Shown: positions 44,961 through 53,827 of the stretch, in pieces
How positions within the stretch are numbered: position 1 is the stretch's first letter
How the letters are laid out: each line of letters opens with the position of its first letter
Assembly: GCF_030709675.1 (NCBI RefSeq)
Contig: NZ_JAUZQD010000002.1
Location: 124,001 to 188,000, forward strand
Length of the DNA: 64,000 bases
Direction: 5' to 3'
From: Symbioplanes lichenis
Lineage (GTDB): Bacteria > Actinomycetota > Actinomycetes > Mycobacteriales > Micromonosporaceae
Position numbers and translations under genes: made by a program
Notes under the pieces: generated by a model
What the model saw: the letters and a program-made list of their open reading frames with translations, nothing else
The model's database searches: none
Told to the model about the DNA's origin: nothing

Positions 44961-45868
44961 ACGCTGTCATCCGGAGAATCCTGTCGGGCGTGGTGGTCCT
45001 CTGGGCCGCCGCTACGGCGGCCTACCTGGCGCTGCTGGCGGCCCCCGGCACCACCGTGGACACGATCGTCGGCGACGGGGCCGACACGCCGGAGATCCGG
45101 GCGCGGATCGTCGCGGAGTGGGGGCTCGACCGGCCCGAGATCGTGCAGTACGTCAGCTATCTCGGCCGGGTCGCCCACGGGGACCTCGGGCGCTCCTATC
45201 TGCTGCAGCGGCCGGTGAGCGATGTCGTCGGGGCGCAGCTGGGCCCCACGCTGCGGCTGGCGGTCGCGGCGGCCGGGCTGGGGATCGTCCTGGCCCTGGT
45301 GCTGGCGCTCACCACCCGCCGGCCGTGGGCGCGCCGGGTCAGCTCGTCGGCCGAGCTCGTCCTGGTGTCCACGCCGCCGTTCCTGATCGGGATCGTGCTG
45401 CTGAGCGTGTTCTCGTTCCGGCTCGGCTGGTTCCCGGTCTCGGGGGACAAGGGCATCGCGGCGCTCGTCCTGCCGGCGCTGACCCTGGCTCTGCCGGTGG
45501 CCGGCGTGCTCACGCAAGTCCTGCGGGACGGGCTGGACCGGGCGCTCGACGAGCCGTTCGCCGTCACCGCCCGGTCGCGCGGGCTCGGGGAGAGCGCGGT
45601 GCTCGTCCGGCACGCGCTGCGGCACGCCCTGCTGCCGGCGATCGCGCTGGCCGGCTGGCTGTTCGGTGTCCTGCTGGGCGGCGCGGTGATCATCGAGTCG
45701 GTGTTCGGGCGGCCGGGGCTGGGCTCGGTCACCCTGCTTGCCGTGACCAGCAAGGACATGCCGGTGGTCCTGGCCGTCGTGGTGCTGTCGGCCACCGTGT
45801 ACGTGGTCCTGAACACCGTGGCCGACCTCGCCTACCTCGTCGTCGACCCGCGGCTGCGGAGGAGTTGA
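44957..45868 (+). CDS. ABC transporter permease (DppB type)
   Basis: The protein has 303 residues and six predicted helices. DppB features are a first helix directly at the N-terminus, the LGRVAHGDLGRSYLLQRPVS loop, the EAA-type DEPFAVTARSRGLGESAVL and GGAVIIESVFGRPGLGSVTL. The GTG overlaps the binding-protein stop (GTGA). Confidence 0.93.
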   Translation: MNAVIRRILSGVVVLWAAATAAYLALLAAPGTTVDTIVGDGADTPEIRARIVAEWGLDRPEIVQYVSYLGRVAHGDLGRSYLLQRPVSDVVGAQLGPTLRLAVAAAGLGIVLALVLALTTRRPWARRVSSSAELVLVSTPPFLIGIVLLSVFSFRLGWFPVSGDKGIAALVLPALTLALPVAGVLTQVLRDGLDRALDEPFAVTARSRGLGESAVLVRHALRHALLPAIALAGWLFGVLLGGAVIIESVFGRPGLGSVTLLAVTSKDMPVVLAVVVLSATVYVVLNTVADLAYLVVDPRLRRS

Positions 45869-45869
45869 C

Positions 45870-46676
45870 ATGGTCGTCCGACCGGGCGTCGCCGTCGCGG
45901 GCGGCTTCCTCGCCGTGGCGGCGCTGGCGGTGGTGTGGCCGTCGGTGCTGGCGGGCGATCCGCTGCGCGCCGATCCGCTGCACGTCCTGCAGGCGCCCAG
46001 CGCGGCCCACTGGTTCGGCACCGATCAGCTCGGCCGCGACGTCCTCGACCGGGTCGTGCACGGCGCCCGCCACTCGCTGGCCATCGGGACGGCCGCCACG
46101 CTGCTCGCGGTGCTCGCCGGGGTGCTGGTGGGCGTCCTGGCCGGGCTCTCGCACCGGTACGCCGACGAGGCGCTCAGCCGCGGCATCGACGCGCTGTCGG
46201 CGTTCCCGCTGATCCTGCTCGCGCTGCTGTTCATCGCGATCGCCGGGACGGGGACCACCAGCTTGATCATCGCGATCGGGGTGGCCACGATGCCGCACTA
46301 CGCCCGGGTGGTGCGCGCGCAGACGTTCGTGGTGCGGCGGGCGGGCTACGTGACGCAGGCGGTGGCGTTCGGGGACAGCCGCGCCCGGCTGGTGCTGCGG
46401 CACGTGCTGCCCAACGTGCTCGGCCCGGTCCCGGTGCTGGCCATGATCGGGCTGGGCGAGGCGGTGCTGGTCGCGGCCGGGCTGAGCTTTCTCGGCATGG
46501 GACCGCAGCCGCCGTCGCCGGAGTGGGGCGCGATGCTCTCCGACGGCCGGGGCTACCTGCGGATCGCCTGGTGGGCGTCGGTGCTGCCCGGGCTGGTCGT
46601 CACCCTCACCGTCGTCTCGCTCACCGTCGTGGGCCGCCACTGGCAGCGCCGCTTCGAGGGAAGGGCCGCCCGATGA
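45870..46676 (+). CDS. ABC transporter permease (DppC type)
   Basis: This 268-residue partner of the preceding permease contains HWFGTDQLGRDVLDRVVHGA, a DppC hallmark, plus RRAGYVTQAVAFGDSRARLV (EAA loop) and LSFLGMGPQPPSPEWGAMLS. It begins two bases after the upstream stop. Confidence 0.93.
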   Translation: MVVRPGVAVAGGFLAVAALAVVWPSVLAGDPLRADPLHVLQAPSAAHWFGTDQLGRDVLDRVVHGARHSLAIGTAATLLAVLAGVLVGVLAGLSHRYADEALSRGIDALSAFPLILLALLFIAIAGTGTTSLIIAIGVATMPHYARVVRAQTFVVRRAGYVTQAVAFGDSRARLVLRHVLPNVLGPVPVLAMIGLGEAVLVAAGLSFLGMGPQPPSPEWGAMLSDGRGYLRIAWWASVLPGLVVTLTVVSLTVVGRHWQRRFEGRAAR

Positions 46677-48184
46677 CCACGCTGGTGAGCGTCAAGGACC
46701 TGCACGTCAGCTTTGGCGAGGTGCGGGCCGTACGGGGGATCAGCTTCGCCATCGAGGCCGGCGAGTGCGTGGCGATCGTGGGGGAGTCGGGGTCGGGCAA
46801 GAGCGTCACCGCGCGCACGCTGGCCGGGCTGGCCGGGCCCGGCGCCACGGTGACGGCGGCCGAGCTGACGGTCGCCGGCGTGGACGCGCGGGGCTTCGGG
46901 GAGAAACAGTGGCGGAGCGTGCGGGGCGGCTTCGCCGGGCTGGTGCTGCAGGACGCGCTGGTGTCTCTCGATCCCCTGCGGACCGTCGGGGCGGAGATCG
47001 CCGAGGTCCTGCGCGTCCACCGGCGCCGGGAGACGCCGGAAGCGCTGCTCACCGAGGTGCACGTGCCGGAGCCCGAGCGGCGGGCGCGGCAGTACCCGCA
47101 TCAGCTGTCCGGCGGGCTGCGGCAGCGGGCGCTCATCGCGTCGGCCATCGCCGCCCGGCCGCCGCTGCTCATCGCCGACGAGCCGACGACGGCACTCGAC
47201 GTGACCGTGCAGGCGCAGATCCTCGGGCTGCTGGCCGAGCGGCGGGAGGCGGGCGAGACGCTGCTGCTCATCAGCCACGATCTCGCGGTCGTGTCGCGGC
47301 TGGCCGATCGGGTGCTGGTCATGAAGGACGGCGTCGTCGTGGAGGAAGGGCCGGCGGCGGCGCTGCTCACGGGCGCCCGGCATCCGTACACGCGCAAGCT
47401 GGTCGCGGCAGCGGCACTGGGCCCGCGCCCGCCGGCCGAGCCCCGGGCCAGCGTGGTGCTGCGGGCGGCGGGACTGCGGAAGACGTACGGGAAACAGACC
47501 GTGGTCGACAACGTCGGCGTGACCGTCGGCCGGGGCGAGATCGTCGGCGTGGTCGGCGAGTCGGGCTCGGGCAAGACGACCGTCGCGCAGTTGCTCTTCG
47601 GGCTCGTCGCGCCGGACGGCGGCGAGGTCACCTTCGAGGGGGCGCCGTGGTCGGGTGTCGCCGAGCGCCGGCGCCGGCCGTTGCGGCGGCGGATGCAGTT
47701 CATCTCGCAGGATCCGCTATCGTCCTTCGACCCGCGCTGGACCGTCGGGCGGATCGTCGCCGAGGCAGGTCCTTCCCGGGGGGACGTGCTCCCGCTCCTG
47801 GAACGCGTCGGCCTCACGAAGGACGTCGTGGATCGCTATCCGCGGCAGCTGTCCGGCGGGCAGCGGCAACGGGTGGCGATCGCCCGCGCCCTCGCCCCGC
47901 GCCCCAGCCTGATCGTCTGCGACGAGCCGGTCTCCGCGCTCGACGTGTCCGTGCAGGCGCAGGTGCTCGATCTGCTCGCGGACGTGCGCGAACGCGACGG
48001 GACCGCCCTGCTCTTCATCTCCCACGACCTCGGCGTCGTCCACCATCTCGCCGACCGCGTGCTCGTCATGCGCGGCGGGCGGGTGGTCGAGCACGGCACC
48101 GCCGCCGAGGTGTTCACCACGCCGGCCCACGAATACACGCGCGCGCTGCTGGCGGCCGTACCAACTCTGGAGGTCCTGTCATGA
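46673..48184 (+). CDS. Fused dual ABC ATPase (DppD-DppF type)
   Basis: The 503 residues are two complete nucleotide-binding domains in one chain. The first has Walker A GESGSGKS at 37-44, signature QLSGGLRQR and LLIADEPTTALD. The second begins near 262 with Walker A GESGSGKTT, signature QLSGGQRQR and IVCDEPVSALD. Both have HPYTRKL / HEYTRALL C-termini typical of peptide importers. The ATG overlaps the DppC stop (ATGA). It drives the importer formed with the two permeases. Confidence 0.94.
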   Translation: MTTLVSVKDLHVSFGEVRAVRGISFAIEAGECVAIVGESGSGKSVTARTLAGLAGPGATVTAAELTVAGVDARGFGEKQWRSVRGGFAGLVLQDALVSLDPLRTVGAEIAEVLRVHRRRETPEALLTEVHVPEPERRARQYPHQLSGGLRQRALIASAIAARPPLLIADEPTTALDVTVQAQILGLLAERREAGETLLLISHDLAVVSRLADRVLVMKDGVVVEEGPAAALLTGARHPYTRKLVAAAALGPRPPAEPRASVVLRAAGLRKTYGKQTVVDNVGVTVGRGEIVGVVGESGSGKTTVAQLLFGLVAPDGGEVTFEGAPWSGVAERRRRPLRRRMQFISQDPLSSFDPRWTVGRIVAEAGPSRGDVLPLLERVGLTKDVVDRYPRQLSGGQRQRVAIARALAPRPSLIVCDEPVSALDVSVQAQVLDLLADVRERDGTALLFISHDLGVVHHLADRVLVMRGGRVVEHGTAAEVFTTPAHEYTRALLAAVPTLEVLS

Positions 48185-49305
48185 CGTCCCCGTTCCCGCT
48201 CGCCGTGGCCCTCGACGGGCTCGGCTGGCATCCCGCCGCGTGGCGGACCTCCCCGCTCGATCCGGCGGCCGTCTTCACCCCCGAGCACTGGGTGCGCCTG
48301 GTGCGGGAGGCGGAGGCCGGGCTGCTGGACTTCGTGACGTTCGAGGACACGTTCGGGCCGCCGTCCGCCGCGCCGGGCGAGATCAACGGGCGCCTCGACG
48401 CCGTGCTCGTCGCGTCGCGGGTGGCGCCGGTGACGCGGCACGTCGGGCTGGTGCCGGTGGCCACGACCACGCACACCGAGCCCTTCCACCTGGCGTCGGC
48501 GCTGGCCACGCTCGACTACGTCAGCGGCGGCCGGGCCGGCTGGCAGGCCCGCGTGTCCGCCCGGCCGGGGGAGGACCGGCTGCTCGGGCGGCGGACGGTG
48601 CCGCTCGAGGGCGAGGGCGTCTGGGACCTGTTCGACGAGGCGTCCGACGCGGTGGAGGTGGTGCGGCGGCTCTGGGACAGCTGGGAGGACGACGCGATCA
48701 TCCGCGACGTCGCCACCGGCCGGTTCGTCGACCGGGACAAGCTGCACTACATCGACTTCGCGGGCAAGTGGTTCTCGGTCAAGGGGCCGGCCATCGTGCC
48801 CCGGCCGCCGCAGGGCCAGCCGGTCGTCGCCGCGCTGGCGCACGCCCCGGTCCCGTACGACTTCGCCGCGCGCAGCGCCGATGTGGTCTTCGTGACGCCG
48901 TCGTCCGCGGAGGAGGCCGGCGCGATCGTGCAGGCGCTCGACCCGTCGCTCAAGGTCTTCGCCGATCTGGTGGTCTTCCTCGACGACCACGCGACGGGGG
49001 CGGTCGCCCGGCGCGCGCGCCTCGACGAGCTGACGCCGTGGCAGTCCGACGCGCTCATCGTCACCGGCACGCCCGAGCAGCTGGCCGATCTGCTGGTCGC
49101 CTGGCGGGCCGCCGGCGTCGACGGCTTCCGGCTGCGGCCCGGGGCCCTGCCGTGGGACCTGGAGGCGATCACCCGCCTGCTGGTGCCGGTGCTGCAGGAC
49201 CGCGGTCTCTTCCGTACGTCCTACGAGCCCGGCGATCTGCGGACCCGCCTGGGACTGCCCGTCGCCGTCAACCGCTACTCGTCGGAGGGAATCTCCGTTG
49301 CCTGA
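48181..49305 (+). CDS. LLM-class flavin-dependent monooxygenase
   Basis: This is a 374-residue luciferase-like protein: PEHWVRLVREAEAGLLDFVT, FEDTFGP, GLVPVATTTHTEPFHLASAL, TLDYVSGGRAGWQARVS, RPPQGQPVVAALAHA. It belongs with the FMNH2-using NtaA/DszA side of the family, which cleaves C-N or C-S bonds. The ATG overlaps the ATPase stop, placing it firmly in the operon. The substrate is unknown. Confidence 0.9.
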   Translation: MTSPFPLAVALDGLGWHPAAWRTSPLDPAAVFTPEHWVRLVREAEAGLLDFVTFEDTFGPPSAAPGEINGRLDAVLVASRVAPVTRHVGLVPVATTTHTEPFHLASALATLDYVSGGRAGWQARVSARPGEDRLLGRRTVPLEGEGVWDLFDEASDAVEVVRRLWDSWEDDAIIRDVATGRFVDRDKLHYIDFAGKWFSVKGPAIVPRPPQGQPVVAALAHAPVPYDFAARSADVVFVTPSSAEEAGAIVQALDPSLKVFADLVVFLDDHATGAVARRARLDELTPWQSDALIVTGTPEQLADLLVAWRAAGVDGFRLRPGALPWDLEAITRLLVPVLQDRGLFRTSYEPGDLRTRLGLPVAVNRYSSEGISVA

Positions 49306-50620
49306 CAAGACGTTGCCCAAGCAGATCATCCTCGCCGCCCACTTTCCCGGCGTGAACAACACGACGGTGTGGAGCGATCCCGCCGCCGGCAGCCAGATCG
49401 AGTTCGACTCGTTCGTGCACCTCGCCCGGACGGCCGAGCGCGGCAAGTTCGACTTCTTCTTCCTCGCCGAGGGCCTGCGGCTGCGCGAACAGCGGGGCCT
49501 CATCCACGACCTCGACGTCGTCGGCCGCCCCGACACGCTGACCGTGCTCTCGGCCCTCGCCGCGGTCACCACGCATCTGGGGCTGGCGGGGACGCTCAAC
49601 GCGACCTTCCACGAGCCGTACGAGCTGGCCCGTCAGCTCGCCACCCTCGACCACCTGTCCGGCGGGCGGGCGGCGTGGAACGTCGTCACCTCGTCCGGCC
49701 CGTTCTTCGGGGAGAACTTCCGGCGCGGCGGCTTCCTCGACTATGCCGACCGGTACACGCGGGCCGGCGAGTTCATCGACGCCGCCCGGGTGCTGTGGGA
49801 CTCCTGGAACGCGCTGGAACCGGTGCGGGACAGCGGCTTCTTCGCCGACACCGGGCAGTTCACGGTCCGCAGCCCGCAGTTCGACATCGCCGGGCGCTTC
49901 CCCGTGCCGCGCAGCCCGCAGGGACATCCCGTCATCCTGCAGGCGGGCGACTCCGACGGCGGCCGGGAGCTCGCCGCCTCGCGCGCCGACGCGATCTTCT
50001 CGCGCCACCACGAACTGGAGGACGGCCGGGAGTTCTACCGGGACGTGAAGGGCCGGCTCGCGCGGTACGGGCGGTCGCCGGACTCGTTGAAGATCATCCC
50101 CGGGGTGTCGTACGTGCTGGGGGAGACCGAGGCCGACGCGCAGGAGAAGGCGCACCACATCCGCCGGCAGCAGGTGAGCCCGCAGACGGCCATCCTGCTG
50201 CTGGAACAGGTCTGGAACCGTGACCTGTCCGCGTACGACGCCGACGGCCCGCTGCCCGAGGTCGACCCCCTCGACGACGAGAACACGATCATCCAGGGGC
50301 GAACCGCGCAGACCCACGACCGGCACCGGACCGCGGCCGAATGGCGGGCCCGCGCGGACGCGAAGAACCTCTCCATCCGCGAGCTGATCATCGAGGTCAC
50401 CGGGCGGCAGTCGTTCATCGGCACGGCCTCGACGGTCGCCGCGCAACTGAACGAGTACGTGCAGACGGGCGCCTGTGACGGTTTCATCCTCGTCCCGCAC
50501 CTGACTCCCACCGGGCTCGACGAGTTCGTCGACACCGTGGTGCCACTGCTGCAGGAGCGCGGCGTCTTCCGCACCGACTACGAGTCCGGCACGCTCCGCG
50601 GCCACCTGGGGCTCGCGTGA
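49298..50620 (+). CDS. NtaA/SnaA/DszA-family flavin monooxygenase
   Basis: The 440 residues show the full signature of this family: KFDFFFLAEGLRLREQRG, FHEPYELARQLATLDHLSGG, RAAWNVVTSSGPFFGENFRR, YADRYTRAGEFIDAARVLWD and GHPVILQAGDSDGGRELAAS. Members oxidise nitrilotriacetate, dibenzothiophene sulfone or similar with FMNH2 from a separate reductase, which is not in the window. The TTG start at 49298 overlaps the previous stop and follows GGAGGG. Confidence 0.92.
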   Translation: MPDKTLPKQIILAAHFPGVNNTTVWSDPAAGSQIEFDSFVHLARTAERGKFDFFFLAEGLRLREQRGLIHDLDVVGRPDTLTVLSALAAVTTHLGLAGTLNATFHEPYELARQLATLDHLSGGRAAWNVVTSSGPFFGENFRRGGFLDYADRYTRAGEFIDAARVLWDSWNALEPVRDSGFFADTGQFTVRSPQFDIAGRFPVPRSPQGHPVILQAGDSDGGRELAASRADAIFSRHHELEDGREFYRDVKGRLARYGRSPDSLKIIPGVSYVLGETEADAQEKAHHIRRQQVSPQTAILLLEQVWNRDLSAYDADGPLPEVDPLDDENTIIQGRTAQTHDRHRTAAEWRARADAKNLSIRELIIEVTGRQSFIGTASTVAAQLNEYVQTGACDGFILVPHLTPTGLDEFVDTVVPLLQERGVFRTDYESGTLRGHLGLA

Positions 50621-51639
50621 AGTTCCTGCTCATCACGCTCATCGCCCAGCCGGACCAGGACCACGGCAGCCGCGCCCGCTTCCGCGAGGTCGTCGGCAAC
50701 GCGCTGCTGGCCGAGGAGCTCGGCTTCGACGGCTTCGGGGTGGGCGAGCGCCACGAACGCCCGTTCGTCTCCTCCTCACCGCCCGTCGTGCTCAGCCACA
50801 TCGCGGCGCTGACCTCGCGGATCCGGCTCTTCACGGCGGTCACCACGCTGAGCCTGCTCGACCCGGTCCGCGCCTACGAGGACTACGCCACGCTCGACAA
50901 CCTCTCCGGCGGGCGCCTCGAGCTCATCATCGGCAAGGGCAACGGCGCCGCGCAGGCCCGGCTCTTCCACGTCACCGCCGAGGACCAGTGGGACCGCAAC
51001 CGCGAGTCCTACGAGCTTTTCCGGCAGCTGTGGCGGCAGCCCAAGGTGACGTGGTCGGGGCGCTTCCGGCCATCGCTGACCGACGCCGAGGTCTGGCCCC
51101 GGCCGCTGCAGCAGCCGATCCGGGTCTGGCACGGCAGCGCCACCAGCGAGGCGTCGGCCGACCTCGCCGCCCGGTACGGCGACCCGCTGTTCTCGGCCAA
51201 CGTCACCAACCCCATCGAGCCGTACGCCGCCCTGATCGCCCATTACCGCGAACGCTGGGCGCACTACGGGCACGACCCCGCGCGGGCCCTGGTCGGCGCC
51301 GGGTCGGCCGGCTACTACGCGGCCAGGACGTCGCAGGAGGCACTGGCCGTCTACCGGCCCATCTTCGAGCGGCGGCAGGCGCTGTTCCCCCACCGGGTCT
51401 TCACGTCGCTGGAGGACGCCGTCGAGCGCGGCTCGATCCTCGTGGGCAGCCCGCAGCAGATCGTCGAGAAGGTGCTGCGCTATCACGCGGTCTTCGGCCA
51501 CGAGGTGATGCACCTGCACGCCGACGCCGACGGGCTGACCACCGATCAGCACCGCGAGACCCTCGAACTGTTCCAGAGCGAGATCGCGCCGGAGCTGCGC
51601 CGATCCGTGCCGAGCCGGCCGCTGGGAGGCGCGCTGTGA
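50617..51639 (+). CDS. LLM-class flavin-dependent oxidoreductase
   Basis: The 340 residues have ELGFDGFGVGERHERPFVSS, LFTAVTTLSLLDPVRAYEDY, ATLDNLSGGRLELIIGKGNG and a GSPQQIVEKVLRYHAVFGHE end region, resembling luciferase alpha-subunit-like monooxygenases. It is the third of four LLM genes; the GTG overlaps the upstream stop by four bases. Confidence 0.9.
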   Translation: MKFLLITLIAQPDQDHGSRARFREVVGNALLAEELGFDGFGVGERHERPFVSSSPPVVLSHIAALTSRIRLFTAVTTLSLLDPVRAYEDYATLDNLSGGRLELIIGKGNGAAQARLFHVTAEDQWDRNRESYELFRQLWRQPKVTWSGRFRPSLTDAEVWPRPLQQPIRVWHGSATSEASADLAARYGDPLFSANVTNPIEPYAALIAHYRERWAHYGHDPARALVGAGSAGYYAARTSQEALAVYRPIFERRQALFPHRVFTSLEDAVERGSILVGSPQQIVEKVLRYHAVFGHEVMHLHADADGLTTDQHRETLELFQSEIAPELRRSVPSRPLGGAL

Positions 51640-52742
51640 CCGTACCCCTGTCTATTTTGGACCTTGCTCCGCTGGTGGCCGGCGGCGATGCGGGCGACGC
51701 CCTGCGCCGCACGCTGGATCTGGCCCGTCAGGCCGAGCAGGCCGGCTACGCCCGCTACTGGGTGGCCGAGCACCATCTCACCGCGGGCGTGGCCAGCTCG
51801 CAGCCGGCGCTGCTGCTCGGGCAGATCGCCGCGGCCACGTCGCACATCCGGCTGGGATCGGGGGCCGTGCAGACCGGCTATCTGACCCCGCTGGCGATCG
51901 TGGAGCAGTTCGGGCTGCTCGACGCGCTGTACCCCGGGCGCTTCGATCTGGGGCTGGGCCGATCGGCGCAGAAGCGGACCGATGTCGTCGCCGGTCCGCC
52001 ACCCCCGCCGCCCGTGCAGGAGGAACAGGTCGTCGACGGGCTGCTGATCCCGAAACCGTTCTCGTTCGCGCCGCTGCTGGCGTCCGCGCGCAGCCGGCTC
52101 TTCGCGTCGCTGCTGGGCGGTCCGGGAACCGATTTCAGCGAGGTGCTGGACCAGATCCAGGCGTTGCTGGCCGGCCCGATCCGCGACGCCGAGGGCAACG
52201 AGGCGCGGGCGGTGCCGGGCGAGGGCGCCGACCTGGAGATCTGGCTCCTCGGCAGCAGCGGCGGCGAGAGCGCGCGGATCGCCGGGGAGCGCGGCCTGCC
52301 CTTCGCCGCCAACTACCACGTGGCGCCGGCGAGCGTGCTGGAAGCGGTGTCCGCGTACCGGAACGCGTTCCGGCCCGGCGTCCTGCCGGCCCCGCGCGTC
52401 ATGGTCTCGGCCGACGTCGTGGTGGCCGCCGACGACGAGACGGCCCGCCGGCTCGCGTCGCCCTACGCCGCCTGGGTGCACAGCATCCGCACCGGCCGGG
52501 GCGCGATCCCCTTCCCGGCGCCGGCCGAGGACCTCTACGCCGCCTGGACCGACGACGACTGGCAGCTCGTGGCGGACCGGACGGCGACCCAGTTCGTCGG
52601 GTCCCCGGCCACGGTGGCCGGCCGGCTGAGCACGCTGCAGCGAGTGACGGGCGCCGACGAGCTGCTGATCACGACCATCACTCATGACCACGCCGACCGG
52701 GTGCGGTCGTACGAGCTGCTCGCGAAGGAGTGGTACGGGTAG
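51636..52742 (+). CDS. MsnO8-like LLM oxidoreductase
   Basis: The 368 residues begin PLSILDLAPLVAGGDAGDAL and contain RYWVAEHHLTAGVASSQPAL and ALYPGRFDLGLGRS, the pattern of the MsnO8 subgroup. An extra Pro-rich loop (AGPPPPPPVQEEQ) follows. It closes the operon; the GTG overlaps the preceding stop. Four consecutive paralogues suggest several related substrates or sequential steps. Confidence 0.9.
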   Translation: MTVPLSILDLAPLVAGGDAGDALRRTLDLARQAEQAGYARYWVAEHHLTAGVASSQPALLLGQIAAATSHIRLGSGAVQTGYLTPLAIVEQFGLLDALYPGRFDLGLGRSAQKRTDVVAGPPPPPPVQEEQVVDGLLIPKPFSFAPLLASARSRLFASLLGGPGTDFSEVLDQIQALLAGPIRDAEGNEARAVPGEGADLEIWLLGSSGGESARIAGERGLPFAANYHVAPASVLEAVSAYRNAFRPGVLPAPRVMVSADVVVAADDETARRLASPYAAWVHSIRTGRGAIPFPAPAEDLYAAWTDDDWQLVADRTATQFVGSPATVAGRLSTLQRVTGADELLITTITHDHADRVRSYELLAKEWYG

Positions 52743-52757
52743 CCGGCCGGCCGCGGG

Positions 52758-53660
52758 TCAGGGCCAGATCATGTCGAGCTGGCGTTCGTGGACGGCGTAG
52801 CCGTTGCGGGCGAACGCCTTCGCCATCGGGACGTTGCCGAGGTCGGTCGACGCCCGGATGCGCGGCGGGTGGTCGGCGGCGAGGAGGCGGGTGCCCTCGG
52901 CGAGGAGGTCGTCGACCAGGCCGCGGCCGCGGAACTCCGGGACCACGCCGATGTACGCGAGGACGTGGTTGTACCCGTTGTGCGAGGGGATCACGAAACC
53001 GACCGGTGAGCCGTCCGGGAGGGTCGCGACCCGCCACCGGTCGCGCGGGCCCACGTAGCGGGACAGCTCCTCGTCGTACTGGGTGCGGGCCTGCTCCTGC
53101 GGTGTCATGCGGGTCAGCTCGTCGCGGCTGTGCGCGTCGAGCGTGCCGTCGAGCACCCGGACCATCAGGCCGAGCAGCTCGTCGGCGCCGGCCGGCTCCC
53201 GGAAGAGCAGCCGGCCCGACGGCGGGGCGATCGGCGTGCCGGGTTCCCATTGCAGACGCAGGCGTTCGACGAGCAGCTTCGCCCCGGTACGCGCCATCGC
53301 GTCCAGCCGCAGCTCGGTCTCGCGCCGAGCCTCCGGGTCGTCGTGCCAGTCCGGTGGCACGAACCGCAGGTACTGCTCCGGCCGGCCGGCCGTGGCGAGC
53401 GCCTTCTCCAGCAGTGCCACCCCGGCGCCGGGGTCGGTCAGGTCGAAGATGTCGAGGCAGAACGGCTCGGGGTCGCCGGGGCGCGACCAGAAGCCGGCGC
53501 GGGCGACCGGCCGGTCACCGTCGAGGGCGAGCCACAGCCAGTGGTGATGACGGCGGCCGGCTTCGAGGTCGCCGGCCACTTCACGGTTGAGGACGTACGG
53601 GAAAGCGTTGAAGAGATCGATCTCATCCGGCCCGGTGATCGGGCGCAGGTCGAGGGTCAC
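52758..53660 (-). CDS. GNAT-family N-acetyltransferase
   Basis: The 300 residues comprise two GNAT-like halves. The C-terminal one has the acetyl-CoA motif YIGVVPEFRGRGLVDDLLAE with ASTDLGNVPMAKAFARNGYA, typical of MshD-like tandem GNAT proteins. The substrate is unknown. GTG at 53660 is chosen because TGGAG lies 7 bases before it. A strong AAGGAGG farther upstream serves a short out-of-frame ORF. Confidence 0.85.
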   Translation of the reverse strand: MTLDLRPITGPDEIDLFNAFPYVLNREVAGDLEAGRRHHHWLWLALDGDRPVARAGFWSRPGDPEPFCLDIFDLTDPGAGVALLEKALATAGRPEQYLRFVPPDWHDDPEARRETELRLDAMARTGAKLLVERLRLQWEPGTPIAPPSGRLLFREPAGADELLGLMVRVLDGTLDAHSRDELTRMTPQEQARTQYDEELSRYVGPRDRWRVATLPDGSPVGFVIPSHNGYNHVLAYIGVVPEFRGRGLVDDLLAEGTRLLAADHPPRIRASTDLGNVPMAKAFARNGYAVHERQLDMIWP

Positions 53661-53694
53661 AGCCAACTCCAGGAGTGAGGAACGTACGGGACAT
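53623..53694 (-). other. Short upstream ORF overlapping the GNAT start
   Basis: ATG at 53694 follows AAGGAGG by seven bases and opens a 23-codon frame (MSRTFLTPGVGCDPRPAPD...) that ends inside the GNAT gene in another frame. It may couple or attenuate GNAT translation. It may also be chance. Confidence 0.3.
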
Positions 53695-53815
53695 CGTTCA
53701 GCCTCCTTCCGCATCGTCCGGACGTGTCGCAGCAGGTCTACCGGCCACCGCACCCCGTCGCAACCGATTTAGCGAGGCGGGTCCGGGCGACTGCGCCACC
53801 CGCGCCGCCGGCCCG

Positions 53816-53821
53816 TAGCCT
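53816..53821 (+). promoter_or_regulatory. -10 element of a leaderless promoter
   Basis: TAGCCT ends six bases before the GTG at 53828 and no Shine-Dalgarno sequence is present. Confidence 0.35.
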
Positions 53822-53827
53822 GGGCCG

